A stretch of 64,000 nt of DNA from Rubrobacter xylanophilus (GCF_007164525.1 NZ_AP019791.1:793501-857500), one strand, 5' to 3'; counted from the stretch's first letter, positions 1 through 9,471 are shown. Notes: generated by a model not told the origin, from the letters alone. Program-made: numbers and translations.

Positions 1-175
1 GCACCTCGTAGGCTTCGGTGAGCTCTTTGAAGCGCTCTTCGGCCTCGGGGTCGTCGGGGTTGGCGTCGGGATGGTACTTGCGGGCCAACCTGCGGTAGGC
101 TCGCTTTATATCCTGCTCCGAGGCGTCCCGGGGCAAGCCCAGAACCTCGTAGTAGTCGCGCTTTCCGGCAGGCAT
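1..175 (-). CDS. dnaJ: DnaJ-type co-chaperone, J domain (partial at left edge)
   Basis: Only the first 58 residues are in the window; the gene runs off the left edge. They form a J domain: RDYYEVLGL at residues 6-14, the basic helix [10 protein letters not shown] with the HPD tripeptide (35-37) that stimulates DnaK ATPase, and the [10 protein letters not shown] helix. The ATG at 173-175 follows a purine-rich AGAGAGAAGG ribosome site. It begins 11 bases after hrcA, so chaperone and heat-shock repressor are probably co-transcribed. Full-length DnaJ with zinc fingers cannot be told from a shorter J protein (CbpA-like) from this end. Confidence 0.9.
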   Translation of the reverse strand, partial: MPAGKRDYYEVLGLPRDASEQDIKRAYRRLARKYHPDANPDDPEAEERFKELTEAYEV

Positions 176-186
176 ACCTTCTCTCT

Positions 187-1227
187 CTAGAGTCTAGCGT
201 TCAGGTAGTGGGTAAGGGTATCGGCTGCGGAGCGCACGGTGGATATCGCGGCGTCGTAGTTCATCCGCTTGGGTCCGATGAGGCTGACCACTCCGTAGGG
301 ACGTTCGTGGTAGCTGTAGGCCGCGGCGACGAGGCTGGTTCCGCCCAGGCTCCTGAAGACGTTCTCGGCCCCGATGGAGACGAAGATGCCGGTCTTGGCG
401 GCGAGCGACCGGTGCAGAGCTTCGCTCATGAGCCGCAGCAGCCAGCGGCGCCGCTCGAAGATCTCAACGACCGCCGCGAGGGTTGAAGGTTCGAGTTCGT
501 CCAGCCGGGCCAGCAGGGCCGAGGCACCGCGCACGAAGACGCCGCGTTCGCTGGCACGTCCGAGCGCTTCTATGGCCTCCAGGACTGCGTCGACCAGCCG
601 GGGATCGTGCCCGGTCTGCAGTCTGCGGGCCACGGCGGAGAGCTCCAGGTCTCCGTCCACCGGGCGCCCCTGGAGCCAGGCGTTCAGCGCGGCGAACATC
701 TCCTGCAGTTCCTCCTCGTCCACCTGGCGGGGCAGGGTCACGGTGGTACTGGAAGAGGCCCCGCTCTCGGTGGAGACGATGAGGAGCAACGACCTCTCGG
801 GCAGGGGGAGGTAGTCGATCCGGACGACCGGGTCACCCAGCGCGCCTGGGCCGGCCACCACCGCCAAAAGTCGGGTCACCTCGCTCATGCTCTCGGAGAC
901 GTCGCGCAGGAGCTCGTCCAGGTTGCGGTGATCCTCAGTGGTCTCCAGCGGACAGTGTTCACCGACCCCTTCGGCGAGCAGGGCATCCACGTAGTAGCGG
1001 TAACCCGCGTCGGTGGGCACGCGCCCGGCCGAAGTGTGCGGGTGGGTGAGGAGTCCCAGCGACTCGAGCGTCGCCAGCTCGGCCCGGATGGTGGAGCTGC
1101 TGGCGTCCACTCGCTCGGCCAAGGCATGGCTGCCCACCGGCGAGCCGGTGGAGATGTAAAGCTCCAACGTCTTTAGCAGGATCTCCCGCTGCCTCTCGGT
1201 GATCTGCGGATGCCTCATGTCGTCCAA
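187..1227 (-). CDS. hrcA: Heat-inducible transcription repressor HrcA
   Basis: 346 residues, the usual HrcA length. The N-terminal winged helix (about residues 7-75) carries [28 protein letters not shown] and [18 protein letters not shown], followed by the family signature [18 protein letters not shown]. The C-terminal half is the GAF-like dimerisation part, with IGAENVF and [21 protein letters not shown] near the end. HrcA represses groE and dnaK operons by binding CIRCE dyads with help from GroEL. The start is TTG at 1227 or ATG at 1218; neither has a strong ribosome site. It lies between lepA and dnaJ, 24 bases after lepA. No CIRCE element is visible in that gap, so any autoregulation would act further upstream. 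Confidence 0.95.
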   Translation of the reverse strand: MDDMRHPQITERQREILLKTLELYISTGSPVGSHALAERVDASSSTIRAELATLESLGLLTHPHTSAGRVPTDAGYRYYVDALLAEGVGEHCPLETTEDHRNLDELLRDVSESMSEVTRLLAVVAGPGALGDPVVRIDYLPLPERSLLLIVSTESGASSSTTVTLPRQVDEEELQEMFAALNAWLQGRPVDGDLELSAVARRLQTGHDPRLVDAVLEAIEALGRASERGVFVRGASALLARLDELEPSTLAAVVEIFERRRWLLRLMSEALHRSLAAKTGIFVSIGAENVFRSLGGTSLVAAAYSYHERPYGVVSLIGPKRMNYDAAISTVRSAADTLTHYLNARL

Positions 1228-1251
1228 ATTTTACCATGAGAGCCCGCGAGC

Positions 1252-3027
1252 TCAGATGCGGATGGCGGCGAGAAAGGCCTCCTGCGGGATCTCCACCCGC
1301 CCCACCTGCTTCATCCGGCGCTTGCCCGCTTTCTGCTTCTCCAGGAGCTTCCGCTTGCGGGTGATGTCGCCACCATAGCATTTGGCGGTCACGTCCTTCC
1401 TGTAGGCCCTCACCGTCTCCCGGGCGATGACCCGCTTCCCCACCGCGGCCTGCACCGGCACCTCGAACTGCTGGCGAGGGATGAGCTCCTTGAGCTTCTC
1501 GACGAGGGCCCGGCCACGCTGATAGGCCTTGTCCCGATGGACGATGATGGAGAGGGAGTCTACAGGCTCGCCCGCCACCAGTACTTCCACTTTAACGAGA
1601 TCCGCCGGCTGATAGCCAGCCGGCTCGTAGTCGTAGGAAGCGTATCCCCGGGTGCGACTCTTGAGCTGGTCGAAGAAATCGGTGATTACCTCGGCCAGCG
1701 GCAGGTCGTAGGTGAGCTGGACGCGCAGCGGGGAAATGTACTCCATGCCCACCGAAACTCCCCGCTTCTCGTGGCAGAGCCCCATCACCGCCCCCACGTG
1801 CTCGCGCGGGCAGATGATCGTGGCCCGCACCACGGGCTCCCGGATCTCGTCGTACCTCTCCGGAAGGTCACTCGGGTTCGTCACCTCACGCACCTCACCG
1901 TCGACCACAACCTGATACTTCACGCTGGGCGAGGTGGCGATGAGGTCGAGGCCGAACTCGCGCTCCAGGCGTTCCTGGACGATCTCCATGTGCAGCAACC
2001 CGAGAAAACCGCAGCGGAATCCGAAACCGAGCCGGGAGTTCTCCGGCTCGAAGAAGAGGGAGGCGTCGTTGAGCTGCAGTTTGGCGAGGGCGTCCCTGAG
2101 CCGCTCGAAGTCGTCGCCCTCCGTGGGGTAGAGGCCACAGAAGACGGTGGGAAGCACCCGGGCGTATCCCGGAAGCGGGTCGGGGGCTGGATCTTCGACC
2201 CCAGTGATGGTGTCTCCCACCCGCAGTGCTCCGATGTCCTTCAGGCCGGCCACGATGTAGCCGACCTGCCCGGTCTGCAGAGCGGGGAGAGCGTTGGGCT
2301 TGGGGGAGTAGCAGCCGACCTCCAGGATCTCGAACTCCTCCTCGGAGCCCATCGCCCGCACCCGATCCCCCTTCTCGAGCCCGCCGTCGAAGACGCGGGC
2401 CAGCGCGATCACGCCCCGGTAAGGATCGTAGTTGGAGTCGAAGACGAGGGCCCGGGTCTGGCGACGGGCGCTCTTCGGTGGCGGGATCCGCTCCACGATC
2501 GCGTCGAGCACCTCCCGCACCCCCTCGCCGGTCTTCGCCGAGATCTTGAGTACCTCCTCCGGTCCCACCCCCAGAAGCTCCACCAGCTCCTCGGTCGCCG
2601 CCGGCACGTCGGCGACCGGAAGGTCTATCTTGTTGAGGACGGGGATGATCTCCAGATCGTGCTCCATCGCCAGGTAGAGGTTGGCGAGCGTCTGCGCCTG
2701 GATCCCCTGGCTCGCGTCCACCACCAGCAAGGCCCCCTCGCAGGCGGCGATGGCCCGGGAGACCTCATAGGTGAAGTCCACATGCCCCGGGGTGTCGATC
2801 AGGTTCAGCGTCCACACCCCGTCGGGCCGGTTGTACAGCAGCCTCACCGCCTGGGCCTTGATCGTGATCCCGCGCTCCCGCTCCAGCTCCATAGTGTCCA
2901 GGATCTGGTCCACCCGCTCCCGCTCGGGAACCGCGTCCGTCAGATCCAAGAGCCGGTCGGCGAGCGTGCTCTTCCCGTGATCTATGTGCGCTATGATGCA
3001 GAAGTTCCGGATACGGTCGGTGCTCAC
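1252..3027 (-). CDS. lepA: Elongation factor 4 (LepA)
   Basis: Ribosome-associated translational GTPase that back-translocates or rescues stalled ribosomes. From the GTG at 3027 the protein is 591 residues, near the usual 600. Motifs in order: P-loop AHIDHGKST (about 12-20), switch regions ending in [17 protein letters not shown] for guanine recognition, EF2-like domains II-III, and the LepA-specific C-terminal domain with [23 protein letters not shown] near the end. An open frame reaches 3156, but its 43 extra N-terminal residues do not resemble LepA and cover the rpsT promoter region, so I chose the GTG. It is transcribed divergently from rpsT and leads into hrcA-dnaJ. Confidence 0.96.
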   Translation of the reverse strand: MSTDRIRNFCIIAHIDHGKSTLADRLLDLTDAVPERERVDQILDTMELERERGITIKAQAVRLLYNRPDGVWTLNLIDTPGHVDFTYEVSRAIAACEGALLVVDASQGIQAQTLANLYLAMEHDLEIIPVLNKIDLPVADVPAATEELVELLGVGPEEVLKISAKTGEGVREVLDAIVERIPPPKSARRQTRALVFDSNYDPYRGVIALARVFDGGLEKGDRVRAMGSEEEFEILEVGCYSPKPNALPALQTGQVGYIVAGLKDIGALRVGDTITGVEDPAPDPLPGYARVLPTVFCGLYPTEGDDFERLRDALAKLQLNDASLFFEPENSRLGFGFRCGFLGLLHMEIVQERLEREFGLDLIATSPSVKYQVVVDGEVREVTNPSDLPERYDEIREPVVRATIICPREHVGAVMGLCHEKRGVSVGMEYISPLRVQLTYDLPLAEVITDFFDQLKSRTRGYASYDYEPAGYQPADLVKVEVLVAGEPVDSLSIIVHRDKAYQRGRALVEKLKELIPRQQFEVPVQAAVGKRVIARETVRAYRKDVTAKCYGGDITRKRKLLEKQKAGKRRMKQVGRVEIPQEAFLAAIRI

Positions 3028-3046
3028 GCGGAAAAGTTTACCATGA

Positions 3047-3075
3047 TTGCTTGTTTGTTCGTCATGTGTTACATT
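3047..3075 (+). promoter_or_regulatory. Candidate sigma-A promoter for rpsT
   Basis: TTGCTT at 3047-3052 and TACATT at 3070-3075 are separated by exactly 17 bases, in the AT-rich gap between the divergent lepA and rpsT genes. This would place the transcript start about 60 bases before the rpsT GTG. Assigned by matching the vegetative consensus only. Confidence 0.45.
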
Positions 3076-3140
3076 CTTCGAGCTGAGCTTCCGATGTAGT
3101 GACCGGACGTTTTCAGAGCAGAGAAGGAGCTGAGAGAACC

Positions 3141-3395
3141 GTGCCTGCACCCACAAAGCGCGAGCGTCAGAACAGGAAGCGTTACGAGCGCAACCGCAGC
3201 GTGAGGACCCGCCTGCGCAACCTGTCGAAGAAGTTCTATCGGGCGCTGGACGCGGGGGACGTGGAGCTCGCCCGCAACGTGAGGAACGAAGCCCAGAAGG
3301 CCTACGACAAAGCCGCGGGCAAGGGGATCATCCACCGCAACAAGGCCTCGCGCAAGCTCAGCCGGTTCGACCGAGCGCTCGCCGGAAGAGGCTAG
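3141..3395 (+). CDS. rpsT: 30S ribosomal protein S20
   Basis: 84 residues, highly basic, with the S20 core [22 protein letters not shown], the central acidic turn ([10 protein letters not shown]) and the C-terminal [16 protein letters not shown]. It binds 16S rRNA early in 30S assembly. The GTG at 3141 follows AAGGAG by ten bases and gives the usual S20 N-terminus. It is the only clear plus-strand gene in the first 28 kb. Its 3' end overlaps the convergent holA stop by four bases, so the two transcripts must meet tail to tail. Confidence 0.97.
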   Translation: MPAPTKRERQNRKRYERNRSVRTRLRNLSKKFYRALDAGDVELARNVRNEAQKAYDKAAGKGIIHRNKASRKLSRFDRALAGRG

Positions 3396-4312
3396 AGCAG
3401 CCCCAACACGGCGAGTTCCACCTGCAGCCCCTCGGGAAGGCTGCTGCGGCCCTTGAGGCCGCTCTCCAGGTGCAACATCAGGGCCAGCGCCCGCTCGAGA
3501 TTCCTCTCTTCTAAAACTCGTGCCTGCTCTTCCAGCTTGCGGGCCACGAAGGGGGGAACCCCGAGCTCCCTGGCTAGTTCGGGACGCGACACCCCGCGTG
3601 CGAGGAGCGCCCGGGTGCGCGAGACCAGCCGGAACTGCCTGCGGGCCATATATGCGATCCTCTGCGGGGGTTCGCCTGCGGCGAGCAGATGCTCCAGCGG
3701 CGGGAGCGCCCGCCGCGAGTTCCCGGAGGACAGGGCATCCACGAAGGAGAAGATATTCGCCTCCACGTCCGGCGGACAGAGCGCTTCCACGTCCTTCCGC
3801 GTGGCCACCTTGCCTTCCGGAACGTACAGGGCAAGCTTCTCCAGCTCTCCGAGCAGGCGTAGCTTGTCCTCCGAGCAGCGCAGGGCCAGCTCCCGCGCGA
3901 CCTCTTCCGGAAGCTCGAGCCCCATCTTTCGGGCACGGTCCGTAACCCACCGGACCAGCGCCTTGCCGGTGGGCCGCTCGAAGACGTGGACCTCCCCGAC
4001 CCTCTTCGCCGCGGCGAGCAGCCTCTCCCGGGCTCCCAGCCTGCCGCCGAGCAGTACCAGGTCCGTCTCAGGAGAGGGGTTCTCCAAGTATGACGTGATG
4101 ACGGACTTCTGTGCAGCGTTCCAGGCGTCCAGGTTCCTGACCACCACGAAGGCACCTCCCCCGAACAGGGAGTAAGAACCGCAGGCCGAGACGACCGCCT
4201 CGGGACCGTCCTCCGCGGCGTCGAAGGTCTGAGGCTGCCGTCCTCGGCGCAGTCGCTCGAGCCCGCGCAGCTTGCGCTCTTCGTCGTCGCCCAGCAGAAG
4301 GTATACCGTCAT
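3392..4312 (-). CDS. holA: DNA polymerase III delta subunit
   Basis: 306 residues. The opening VYLLLGDDEERKLRGLERL matches the start of HolA, the clamp-loader subunit that opens the sliding clamp. It is followed by a Walker-like region and a helical C-terminal collar domain (LEHLLAAGEPPQRIAYMARRQFRLV, then LARELGVPPFVARKLEEQ). Location downstream of comEC is the common bacterial arrangement comEA-comEC-holA. The spacing from comEC is 15 bases, so it is probably in that operon. Confidence 0.9.
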   Translation of the reverse strand: MTVYLLLGDDEERKLRGLERLRRGRQPQTFDAAEDGPEAVVSACGSYSLFGGGAFVVVRNLDAWNAAQKSVITSYLENPSPETDLVLLGGRLGARERLLAAAKRVGEVHVFERPTGKALVRWVTDRARKMGLELPEEVARELALRCSEDKLRLLGELEKLALYVPEGKVATRKDVEALCPPDVEANIFSFVDALSSGNSRRALPPLEHLLAAGEPPQRIAYMARRQFRLVSRTRALLARGVSRPELARELGVPPFVARKLEEQARVLEERNLERALALMLHLESGLKGRSSLPEGLQVELAVLGLL

Positions 4313-4327
4313 GACCCAAGGGGCATT

Positions 4328-5926
4328 CTAACCGCCGGACAGCCGGGCGAACACCACCCAGCCGGCGGTCCAGACGAGCGCAACGGCGGCCCACAGAGCT
4401 CCGCGCTCCCGGGCGAAACCTCCACCGCAGATCGCCGCCGGCAGAAAGCCCGCATACAGCAGCAGGGTCGCATGGGGGTCGAGATCCGGCACAGAGACCG
4501 CAGCCCAGGGCATCGAGGCGGTTTTCTTCGCGACCAGGCTCAAGCAGGAGACCAAGGCGCCATTGGCAAGATTCAGCGGATACGCCAGCGCAGGCAACAC
4601 GTTGCCGGCAACAGCCGCCAGGAGCCCCAAGACGAGCACCGGACCCGAGAGGGGCACGGCCACCAGGTTCGTCACCACCCCCACGAGCGACACCTCGCCA
4701 AAACTCGCCGCCACCACGGGCGCCGTGGCGAGCTGGGCGGCCAAAGATACCGAGACGAGCACCGTCACCGCCCGCGGCAGCCGCAGCGGCAGGCGCCGCA
4801 GGAGATCCTCGATCGGTCTCCGGAGCAGCAAGATGCCCAGCACGGCGGCGACGGAGAGCTGGAAGCCCGTGTTGTAGAGGAGGAGCGGGTTGTAGGAGAG
4901 GATGATCACCAGCATACACCCGGCAAGGTGCAGGGGAGAGACGGGTCGGCCCAGGAGCGTCCCGAGCAGAAAGAGCGTGGCGGCAACCCCGGCGCGGATG
5001 GCCGAGGGCGGAGCACCGGCCACGACGATGTACAACCAGATGACGGACAGCGTCCCCGCAACGCGAGCCGCCGCTGGCATCGCGAACGCCCGCAACACGA
5101 AGTAGGCCGCCGCGGTGAGCACTGCCACGTGCTGTCCGGAGATGGCCAGTATGTGGGTGATCCCGCTGCGCCGGAAGGCCTCCTCCAGAGACTCGGGGAT
5201 AAGCGAACGGTCGCCGAGGACCATCCCCCGCACCACCGACGCCTCCTCGGGACGCAGACCGTAACCGAGCGCCCTATCCGTCCGGCGGTGCAGCTCCCCG
5301 ATCCATCCCCGCCCCTCCCCCACGGTCCGGATGCCTTCGGCCTCCATCACCGCAGAGACCCGCAGGGTGGCCAGGTAGCGAGCGTAGTCGAAATCGGGTG
5401 AGGGTTCCGGAACGTAGAGCCTCCCCTCCGCCCGCACCTCGTCACCCATCCCGAGAGCTCCGAGCCCGGGGGCGAACAGCTCCACGGCACCGCCGCGGAG
5501 CGCCTCCTGACCACCGTACCACAGACTCTCCACCCCCAGCTCCGCCCGGTGGCCGAAGCCCGCGGCCTCGGGCGGAGAAGAGATTCTGCCCTCCACCACG
5601 ACCCTCTCGGGCTCCAGCGCCGCGAGGCGGGCGAGCGGGTCCGGAGCCGAGGCGTGAAGCAGCGCCACCCCCACCCCGACCCCAACGAAGAGCGGGGAAA
5701 GAAGCGCCATGAGCCGCCAGGGACCCGGTACGAGATCCTCCCACAACCCGGCACCGGCAGAGACCACGAGCGCCGCCAGCAGCGCGGTCGCGGCGACGGG
5801 CGGCGCTACGGTTCCGAGCACGATCCCGAGTATCGTGGCGGCCGGCCAGAGATCCAGCAGCACCGGAGGGCGCAGGTCGAGCGCCAGCAAGGGACGCAAA
5901 CCGCTCCTCCGCTCAGACCGTTGCAA
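4328..5926 (-). CDS. comEC: ComEC/Rec2 DNA-uptake channel protein, without a metallo-beta-lactamase domain
   Basis: 532 residues with many hydrophobic segments. The N-terminal soluble part (about 60-200) fits the DUF4131/OB region, with VVVEGRISSPPEA. The Competence domain follows, with the signature MVLGDRSLIPESLEEAFRRSGITHILAISGQHVAVL at about residues 232-267 and repeated membrane helices to the end. ComEC forms the channel that takes single-stranded DNA across the membrane. Many ComEC proteins carry a C-terminal metallo-beta-lactamase nuclease domain; none is seen here and the protein stops after the last helices. The gene overlaps comEA by 14 bases. Confidence 0.9.
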   Translation of the reverse strand: MQRSERRSGLRPLLALDLRPPVLLDLWPAATILGIVLGTVAPPVAATALLAALVVSAGAGLWEDLVPGPWRLMALLSPLFVGVGVGVALLHASAPDPLARLAALEPERVVVEGRISSPPEAAGFGHRAELGVESLWYGGQEALRGGAVELFAPGLGALGMGDEVRAEGRLYVPEPSPDFDYARYLATLRVSAVMEAEGIRTVGEGRGWIGELHRRTDRALGYGLRPEEASVVRGMVLGDRSLIPESLEEAFRRSGITHILAISGQHVAVLTAAAYFVLRAFAMPAAARVAGTLSVIWLYIVVAGAPPSAIRAGVAATLFLLGTLLGRPVSPLHLAGCMLVIILSYNPLLLYNTGFQLSVAAVLGILLLRRPIEDLLRRLPLRLPRAVTVLVSVSLAAQLATAPVVAASFGEVSLVGVVTNLVAVPLSGPVLVLGLLAAVAGNVLPALAYPLNLANGALVSCLSLVAKKTASMPWAAVSVPDLDPHATLLLYAGFLPAAICGGGFARERGALWAAVALVWTAGWVVFARLSGG

Positions 5927-6206
5927 ACGGCCTTATCTTCTCCAGAGTCGCAGGCCCTATTCCCGGGACCTCCTCAAGCTCGTCCACCGTCCTGAACGGT
6001 CCGTTGGCCGTCCGGTACTCGATTATCGCCTCGGCCGTTGCGGGCCCGACCTCCGGCAGCTCGTCAAGCTCCTCCGCGCTGGCGGTGTTTATGTCGACGA
6101 CCAGCGGCTCCCGGGACTCACGGGCCTCCTCCAGAGAGAAGCTGTAGACCACCTGCGGTCGGCTCTCCGAAAGGCGCGCGGCGTAAAGAGCTCCGCCCAG
6201 GAGCAA
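5913..6206 (-). CDS. comEA: ComEA DNA-binding competence protein (start unresolved)
   Basis: The C-terminal 65 residues are a helix-hairpin-helix DNA-binding module, with two halves: DINTASAEELDELPEVGPATAEAIIEYR and VDELEEVPGIGPATLEKIRPF. It binds incoming duplex DNA at the cell surface for ComEC. The stated start (TTG at 6206) cuts the N-terminal membrane anchor in half: the same frame continues upstream without a stop and encodes RPQLAVVLAVVF just before it, completing a 20-residue helix. No ATG, GTG or other TTG exists in frame back to the tRNA-Ala gene. The true start is therefore upstream and non-canonical (CTG at 6221 lies inside the helix), or the upstream frame is disrupted. Confidence 0.85.
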   Translation of the reverse strand: MLLGGALYAARLSESRPQVVYSFSLEEARESREPLVVDINTASAEELDELPEVGPATAEAIIEYRTANGPFRTVDELEEVPGIGPATLEKIRPFATV

Positions 6207-6359
6207 AAAGACGACCGCCAGGACGACGGCAAGCTGCGGCCGGTGGCGATGAAAGAAATGCCCGACGCCGCCACGGGATGTATCGTCCCGCCGCTGGGTC
6301 GCCGTGTCGAAGTCCGACCTTATGGTCCAGATCCCACCGTATGAAGTACAAGATGAAAG

Positions 6360-6432
6360 TGGAGCCGACGGGGCTCGAACCCGTGACCTCGACGCTGCCA
6401 GCGTCGCGCTCTCCCAACTGAGCTACGGCCCC
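6360..6432 (-). tRNA. tRNA-Ala (anticodon GGC)
   Basis: 73-base cloverleaf on the minus strand. The acceptor GGGGCCG pairs with CGGCTCC with one G-T pair; the D arm contains AGCTCAGTTGGGAGAGC, the anticodon loop is CTGGCAG, and the T arm contains GGTTCGAACCC. The discriminator is A and CCA is not encoded. Anticodon GGC reads GCC, a heavily used alanine codon here. Confidence 0.96.
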
Positions 6433-6483
6433 AGAACCTCCAAGAGTATATTCAGAGCACCCCGGCGTGTCAAACGCGGGCGA

Positions 6484-6879
6484 TCAGCCCTCCCAGCGCT
6501 CCTGAGGAGCGCTGCGCCAGAGCGACTCCAGCCTGTAGTAGTCGCGGGCTTCGTCGGTGAAGATATGCACCACCACGTCCAGGTAGTCGAGGCTGATCCA
6601 GGGCGATTCCTCGTCTATGCGCCGGGACCGCGGCCGGTAGCCCTTCTCGGCCATCCGGTCCATGACCTCCTCGGCGATCCGGCGCGTCTGACGGTCGGTC
6701 TGCGCGCTGGTCACGACGAAGTAATCCGCATAGGAGACCAGCCCCCGCAGATCGATGAGCGTGGTGTCCCGGCCGAACATCGCGTTTGCCGCACCAGCGG
6801 CGGTCTCGGCCATCTCACGGGTGATCTCCTCTCCGCTCCGCCCCGGGTGGTGCCGGATGGCGGGCTCCTCACCGCTCAA
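6484..6879 (-). CDS. rsfS: Ribosomal silencing factor RsfS
   Basis: 131 residues of the RsfS/Iojap family, which binds ribosomal protein L14 and blocks subunit joining during starvation. Family features: TLIDLRGLVSYADYFVVTSAQTDRQ, then RRIAEEVMDRM, and the conserved end WISLDYLDVVVHIFTDEARDYYRLESLW. I chose the TTG at 6879: it overlaps the nadD stop as TTGA and sits five bases after a strong AAGGAGGAG. An ATG at 6813 would also work but lacks such a site. nadD-rsfS is a standard pair. Confidence 0.93.
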   Translation of the reverse strand: MSGEEPAIRHHPGRSGEEITREMAETAAGAANAMFGRDTTLIDLRGLVSYADYFVVTSAQTDRQTRRIAEEVMDRMAEKGYRPRSRRIDEESPWISLDYLDVVVHIFTDEARDYYRLESLWRSAPQERWEG

Positions 6880-7520
6880 GATCTCTCCTCCTTCAACAGC
6901 TCTCCTCTGGTTCGCTTGCCGTCCGCTCTGTACAACCCCCGGCCACTGATTATCTCGTGGACGCCCTCTGGCACCAGGTACCGGATGCTCTTGCCCTGCA
7001 GGATGCGGCGGCGGATCCCGGTGGCCGAGATGTCCACGCGGGTGCATTCGACCGGGAAGATCCGGTCGAAATTCTTGAGCCGGGCCTCCAGGTGCCCCAG
7101 CCGCGAGAGATCGTAGCCGGGCCGGGTCGCGGCCACCATCACGACTTCCTCGAGCAGCCGGTCCGGGTCCTTCCATGACAGCAGGTTCGAGACCTCGTCC
7201 GCCCCGGTTATGAAGAACCACTCCTCTCCGGGCAGGCGTTCCTTGAGCAACGGAACGGTCTCCACGGTGTGCATCGGCCGCCCGGCGTCTATCTCGATCC
7301 TGTCGGCCACGAACCGCTCGTTGCCGGCTATGGCCGCGAGCACCATGTCGTAGCGATCCTCGGCCGACGCCCGGACGCTCGAAGCGTCCTTGTGCGGGGG
7401 GACACCGGTCGGGACGAAGATTACGCGCTGCATGTCCAGCTCGTCCATCACCTGCTCGGCAACGATCATATGCCCCACGTGTATGGGGTCGAAGGTCCCG
7501 CCGAAGATGCCTACCCGCAT
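6876..7520 (-). CDS. nadD: Nicotinate-mononucleotide adenylyltransferase
   Basis: 214 residues. Makes nicotinate adenine dinucleotide from NaMN and ATP in NAD synthesis. The N-terminus MRVGIFGGTFDPIHVGHM has the GGTFDPxHxGH nucleotidyltransferase signature (residues 7-17). PTGVPPHK follows at about 37-44, and the C-terminal ISATGIRRRILQGKSIRYLVPE contains the ISxTxIR motif. It lies ten bases after obg and is translationally coupled to rsfS. Confidence 0.96.
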   Translation of the reverse strand: MRVGIFGGTFDPIHVGHMIVAEQVMDELDMQRVIFVPTGVPPHKDASSVRASAEDRYDMVLAAIAGNERFVADRIEIDAGRPMHTVETVPLLKERLPGEEWFFITGADEVSNLLSWKDPDRLLEEVVMVAATRPGYDLSRLGHLEARLKNFDRIFPVECTRVDISATGIRRRILQGKSIRYLVPEGVHEIISGRGLYRADGKRTRGELLKEERS

Positions 7521-7529
7521 CGCCTCGCA

Positions 7530-8765
7530 CTACCTGAACTCGAAGGATACATCTCCTATCCTCACCTCATCGCCTTCGCCGGCCCCGGCGCGGCGCAGCG
7601 CCCCTATCACCCCCCGGCGCTCGAGCTCCCGCTGGAAGTGCTCTACGCCTTCCGGGTTGTTCCAGTCGGTCTTGAGGGCAAGACGCTCGACCTCCCGTCC
7701 CGAGACCACATAGGCCCCGTTTCTGCGCTCCACCCTGAGCCCCCTCCAGCCGGGGCGGAAGACCCGGTGCCCCGGCGCGCTCCCTGCGGCCGGCTCCCGC
7801 TCCAGCTCACGAAGCCTTCGTTCCAGAAGCCGGGCGAGCCCCCCGACGCCCTCCCCGGTCCGGGCGGAGACCTGCGGCGCCCCGGGGAAGGCCCCTGAGA
7901 GGTACTCCCTGAGCTCCCGGTCCAGCAGGTCCACCTTGTTCAGGACGACGAGGCTCGGACGACCGGAGAGCCCCGCGGCACCGAGCTCCGCCCGGAGGGT
8001 ACTCTCGGCCCCCTCCGGATCCTCGCTGGCGTCGAGCACCAGAACCAGGAGTCGCGCCCGGGCGACGTGCCGCAGGAAGCGGTTGCCGAGCCCCCGCCCC
8101 TCGCTGGCCCCGGAGATGAGGCCGGGGATGTCGGCGATGACAAAGGGCCTTGCGTACCCCGGCTCCTCCACGACGCCGAGCTGCGGCGTGAGCGTGGTGA
8201 AGGGGTAGTCGCCCACCCGCGGCCGGGCCGCGGAGAGAGCCCGCAGGAGCGAGGACTTCCCGGCGTTCGGCAGCCCCACCAGCCCCACGTCCGAGAGAAC
8301 CCGGAGCTCCAGCCGGATCTCACGCTCCTCCCCCGGAAGCCCGCGCTCGCGGAATGCGGGCGCCTGCCGCCGGGGGGTGGCGAAGGAGGCGTTGCCGCGG
8401 CCGCCCTCCCCCCCCCTGGCCACCACGAAGGTCTGCCCCTGCTCGGCGAGATCGGCCAGCAGCCCGCTCTCGTCGTAGACCAGGGTACCCACCGGGACGT
8501 CCAGCACCACGTCCCGGCCGCGCTCCCCGGCCCGGTTGTTCCCGGAGCCGTGTCCGCCGCGCCCGGCGGAGATCACCTTGCGCCTCGAGTAGCGCTCCAG
8601 GGTGGAGAGATCCTCCGTCGCCCGGAGGATGACCGACCCACCGTCGCCCCCGCGGCCGCCATCGGGACCGCCGCGGGGACGGTACTTCTCGCGGTGGAAA
8701 GAGACGGCGCCGTCGCCCCCGCGGCCCCCGCGGACGACGAAGCGGGCCTCATCGATGAACTGCAA
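7530..8765 (-). CDS. obg: GTPase Obg (CgtA)
   Basis: 411 residues, ribosome-assembly and stress GTPase. The glycine-rich Obg fold fills residues 1-157 (FVVRGGRGGDGAVSFHREKYRPRGGPDGG). The G domain has GLPNAGKSSLL, the switch-II motif DIPGLISGASEGRGLG and NKVD. A C-terminal OCT domain (about 330-410) is present. It follows rpmA by 31 bases in the usual rplU-rpmA-obg order. Confidence 0.96.
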   Translation of the reverse strand: MQFIDEARFVVRGGRGGDGAVSFHREKYRPRGGPDGGRGGDGGSVILRATEDLSTLERYSRRKVISAGRGGHGSGNNRAGERGRDVVLDVPVGTLVYDESGLLADLAEQGQTFVVARGGEGGRGNASFATPRRQAPAFRERGLPGEEREIRLELRVLSDVGLVGLPNAGKSSLLRALSAARPRVGDYPFTTLTPQLGVVEEPGYARPFVIADIPGLISGASEGRGLGNRFLRHVARARLLVLVLDASEDPEGAESTLRAELGAAGLSGRPSLVVLNKVDLLDRELREYLSGAFPGAPQVSARTGEGVGGLARLLERRLRELEREPAAGSAPGHRVFRPGWRGLRVERRNGAYVVSGREVERLALKTDWNNPEGVEHFQRELERRGVIGALRRAGAGEGDEVRIGDVSFEFR

Positions 8766-8796
8766 CGGGGCTAGCGCCCCCCGCGGTAGAGAACTC

Positions 8797-9057
8797 TCAG
8801 ACCGGGGCCTCCCGCAAGACGCTCACCACGCTCCGACCCCGGCTGCGTCCGAAATGGACCCTCCCGTCGACCTTGGCGAACAGCGTATCGTCCCCGCCGC
8901 GGCCCACGTTCAGGCCCGGATGGACCTTCGTGCCCCGCTGACGGACGATGATGCTCCCGGCGCTCACCAGCTGGCCGCCGTAGGCCTTCACGCCAAGCCG
9001 CTTGCTCTCCGAATCCCGACCGTTCCGGGAGGAGCCTCCGCCCTTCTTGTGTGCCAT
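8797..9057 (-). CDS. rpmA: 50S ribosomal protein L27
   Basis: 86 residues starting [24 protein letters not shown], the classic L27 N-terminus that reaches the peptidyl-transferase centre, followed by [26 protein letters not shown]. No N-terminal cleavage extension of the Firmicutes kind is present. The gene starts five bases after the rplU stop. Confidence 0.97.
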   Translation of the reverse strand: MAHKKGGGSSRNGRDSESKRLGVKAYGGQLVSAGSIIVRQRGTKVHPGLNVGRGGDDTLFAKVDGRVHFGRSRGRSVVSVLREAPV

Positions 9058-9062
9058 CTCGT

Positions 9063-9350
9063 CTAAACCTCCAATACTCTGATCCGGGTCAGGGCCTGCC
9101 GGTGTCCCCGCTTCCTGCGGTAGCCCTTCTTGGGCTTGTACTTGTACACCTTGAGCTTCTCGCCCCGCAGGTGCTCGAGGATCTCGGCGCGGGCGGTGCG
9201 GGACTCCAGATCCAGCGTATCCCCCTCCGCCCGCAGGCTCACCGGAAGCTCGACCTGCTCGCCCACCTCACCGGCGAGCCGCTCCACCACAAGCTCATCG
9301 CCCTGACGCACCCTGTACTGCTTCCCGCCACTCTTCACGATCGCATACAT
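9063..9350 (-). CDS. rplU: 50S ribosomal protein L21
   Basis: 95 residues: [20 protein letters not shown] at the start and the 23S-binding [25 protein letters not shown] at the end, both typical of L21. It heads the rplU-rpmA-obg-nadD-rsfS run. The 121-base gap before it, after rodA, is the likely place for its promoter; I see no convincing terminator there. Confidence 0.97.
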   Translation of the reverse strand: MYAIVKSGGKQYRVRQGDELVVERLAGEVGEQVELPVSLRAEGDTLDLESRTARAEILEHLRGEKLKVYKYKPKKGYRRKRGHRQALTRIRVLEV

Positions 9351-9471
9351 CCTTTGTACAAGCTCCCGCGTCGCTGACTCTATTCTTCTCTCTGAACCCT
9401 GCGAAACGCATCTAGCTGAGACCCAGAGTATAACCGGCGATCCCCACCGCTACCACCACGGCATCCCACTC

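Noticed and set aside
1228-1251. CIRCE operator for hrcA
   Set aside because: The 24-base gap has no TTAGCACTC or GAGTGCTAA; none was found near the dnaJ start either.
3028-3156. N-terminal extension of LepA to 3156
   Set aside because: The 43 residues lack similarity to LepA and would overlap the predicted rpsT promoter; the GTG at 3027 gives the family's usual start.
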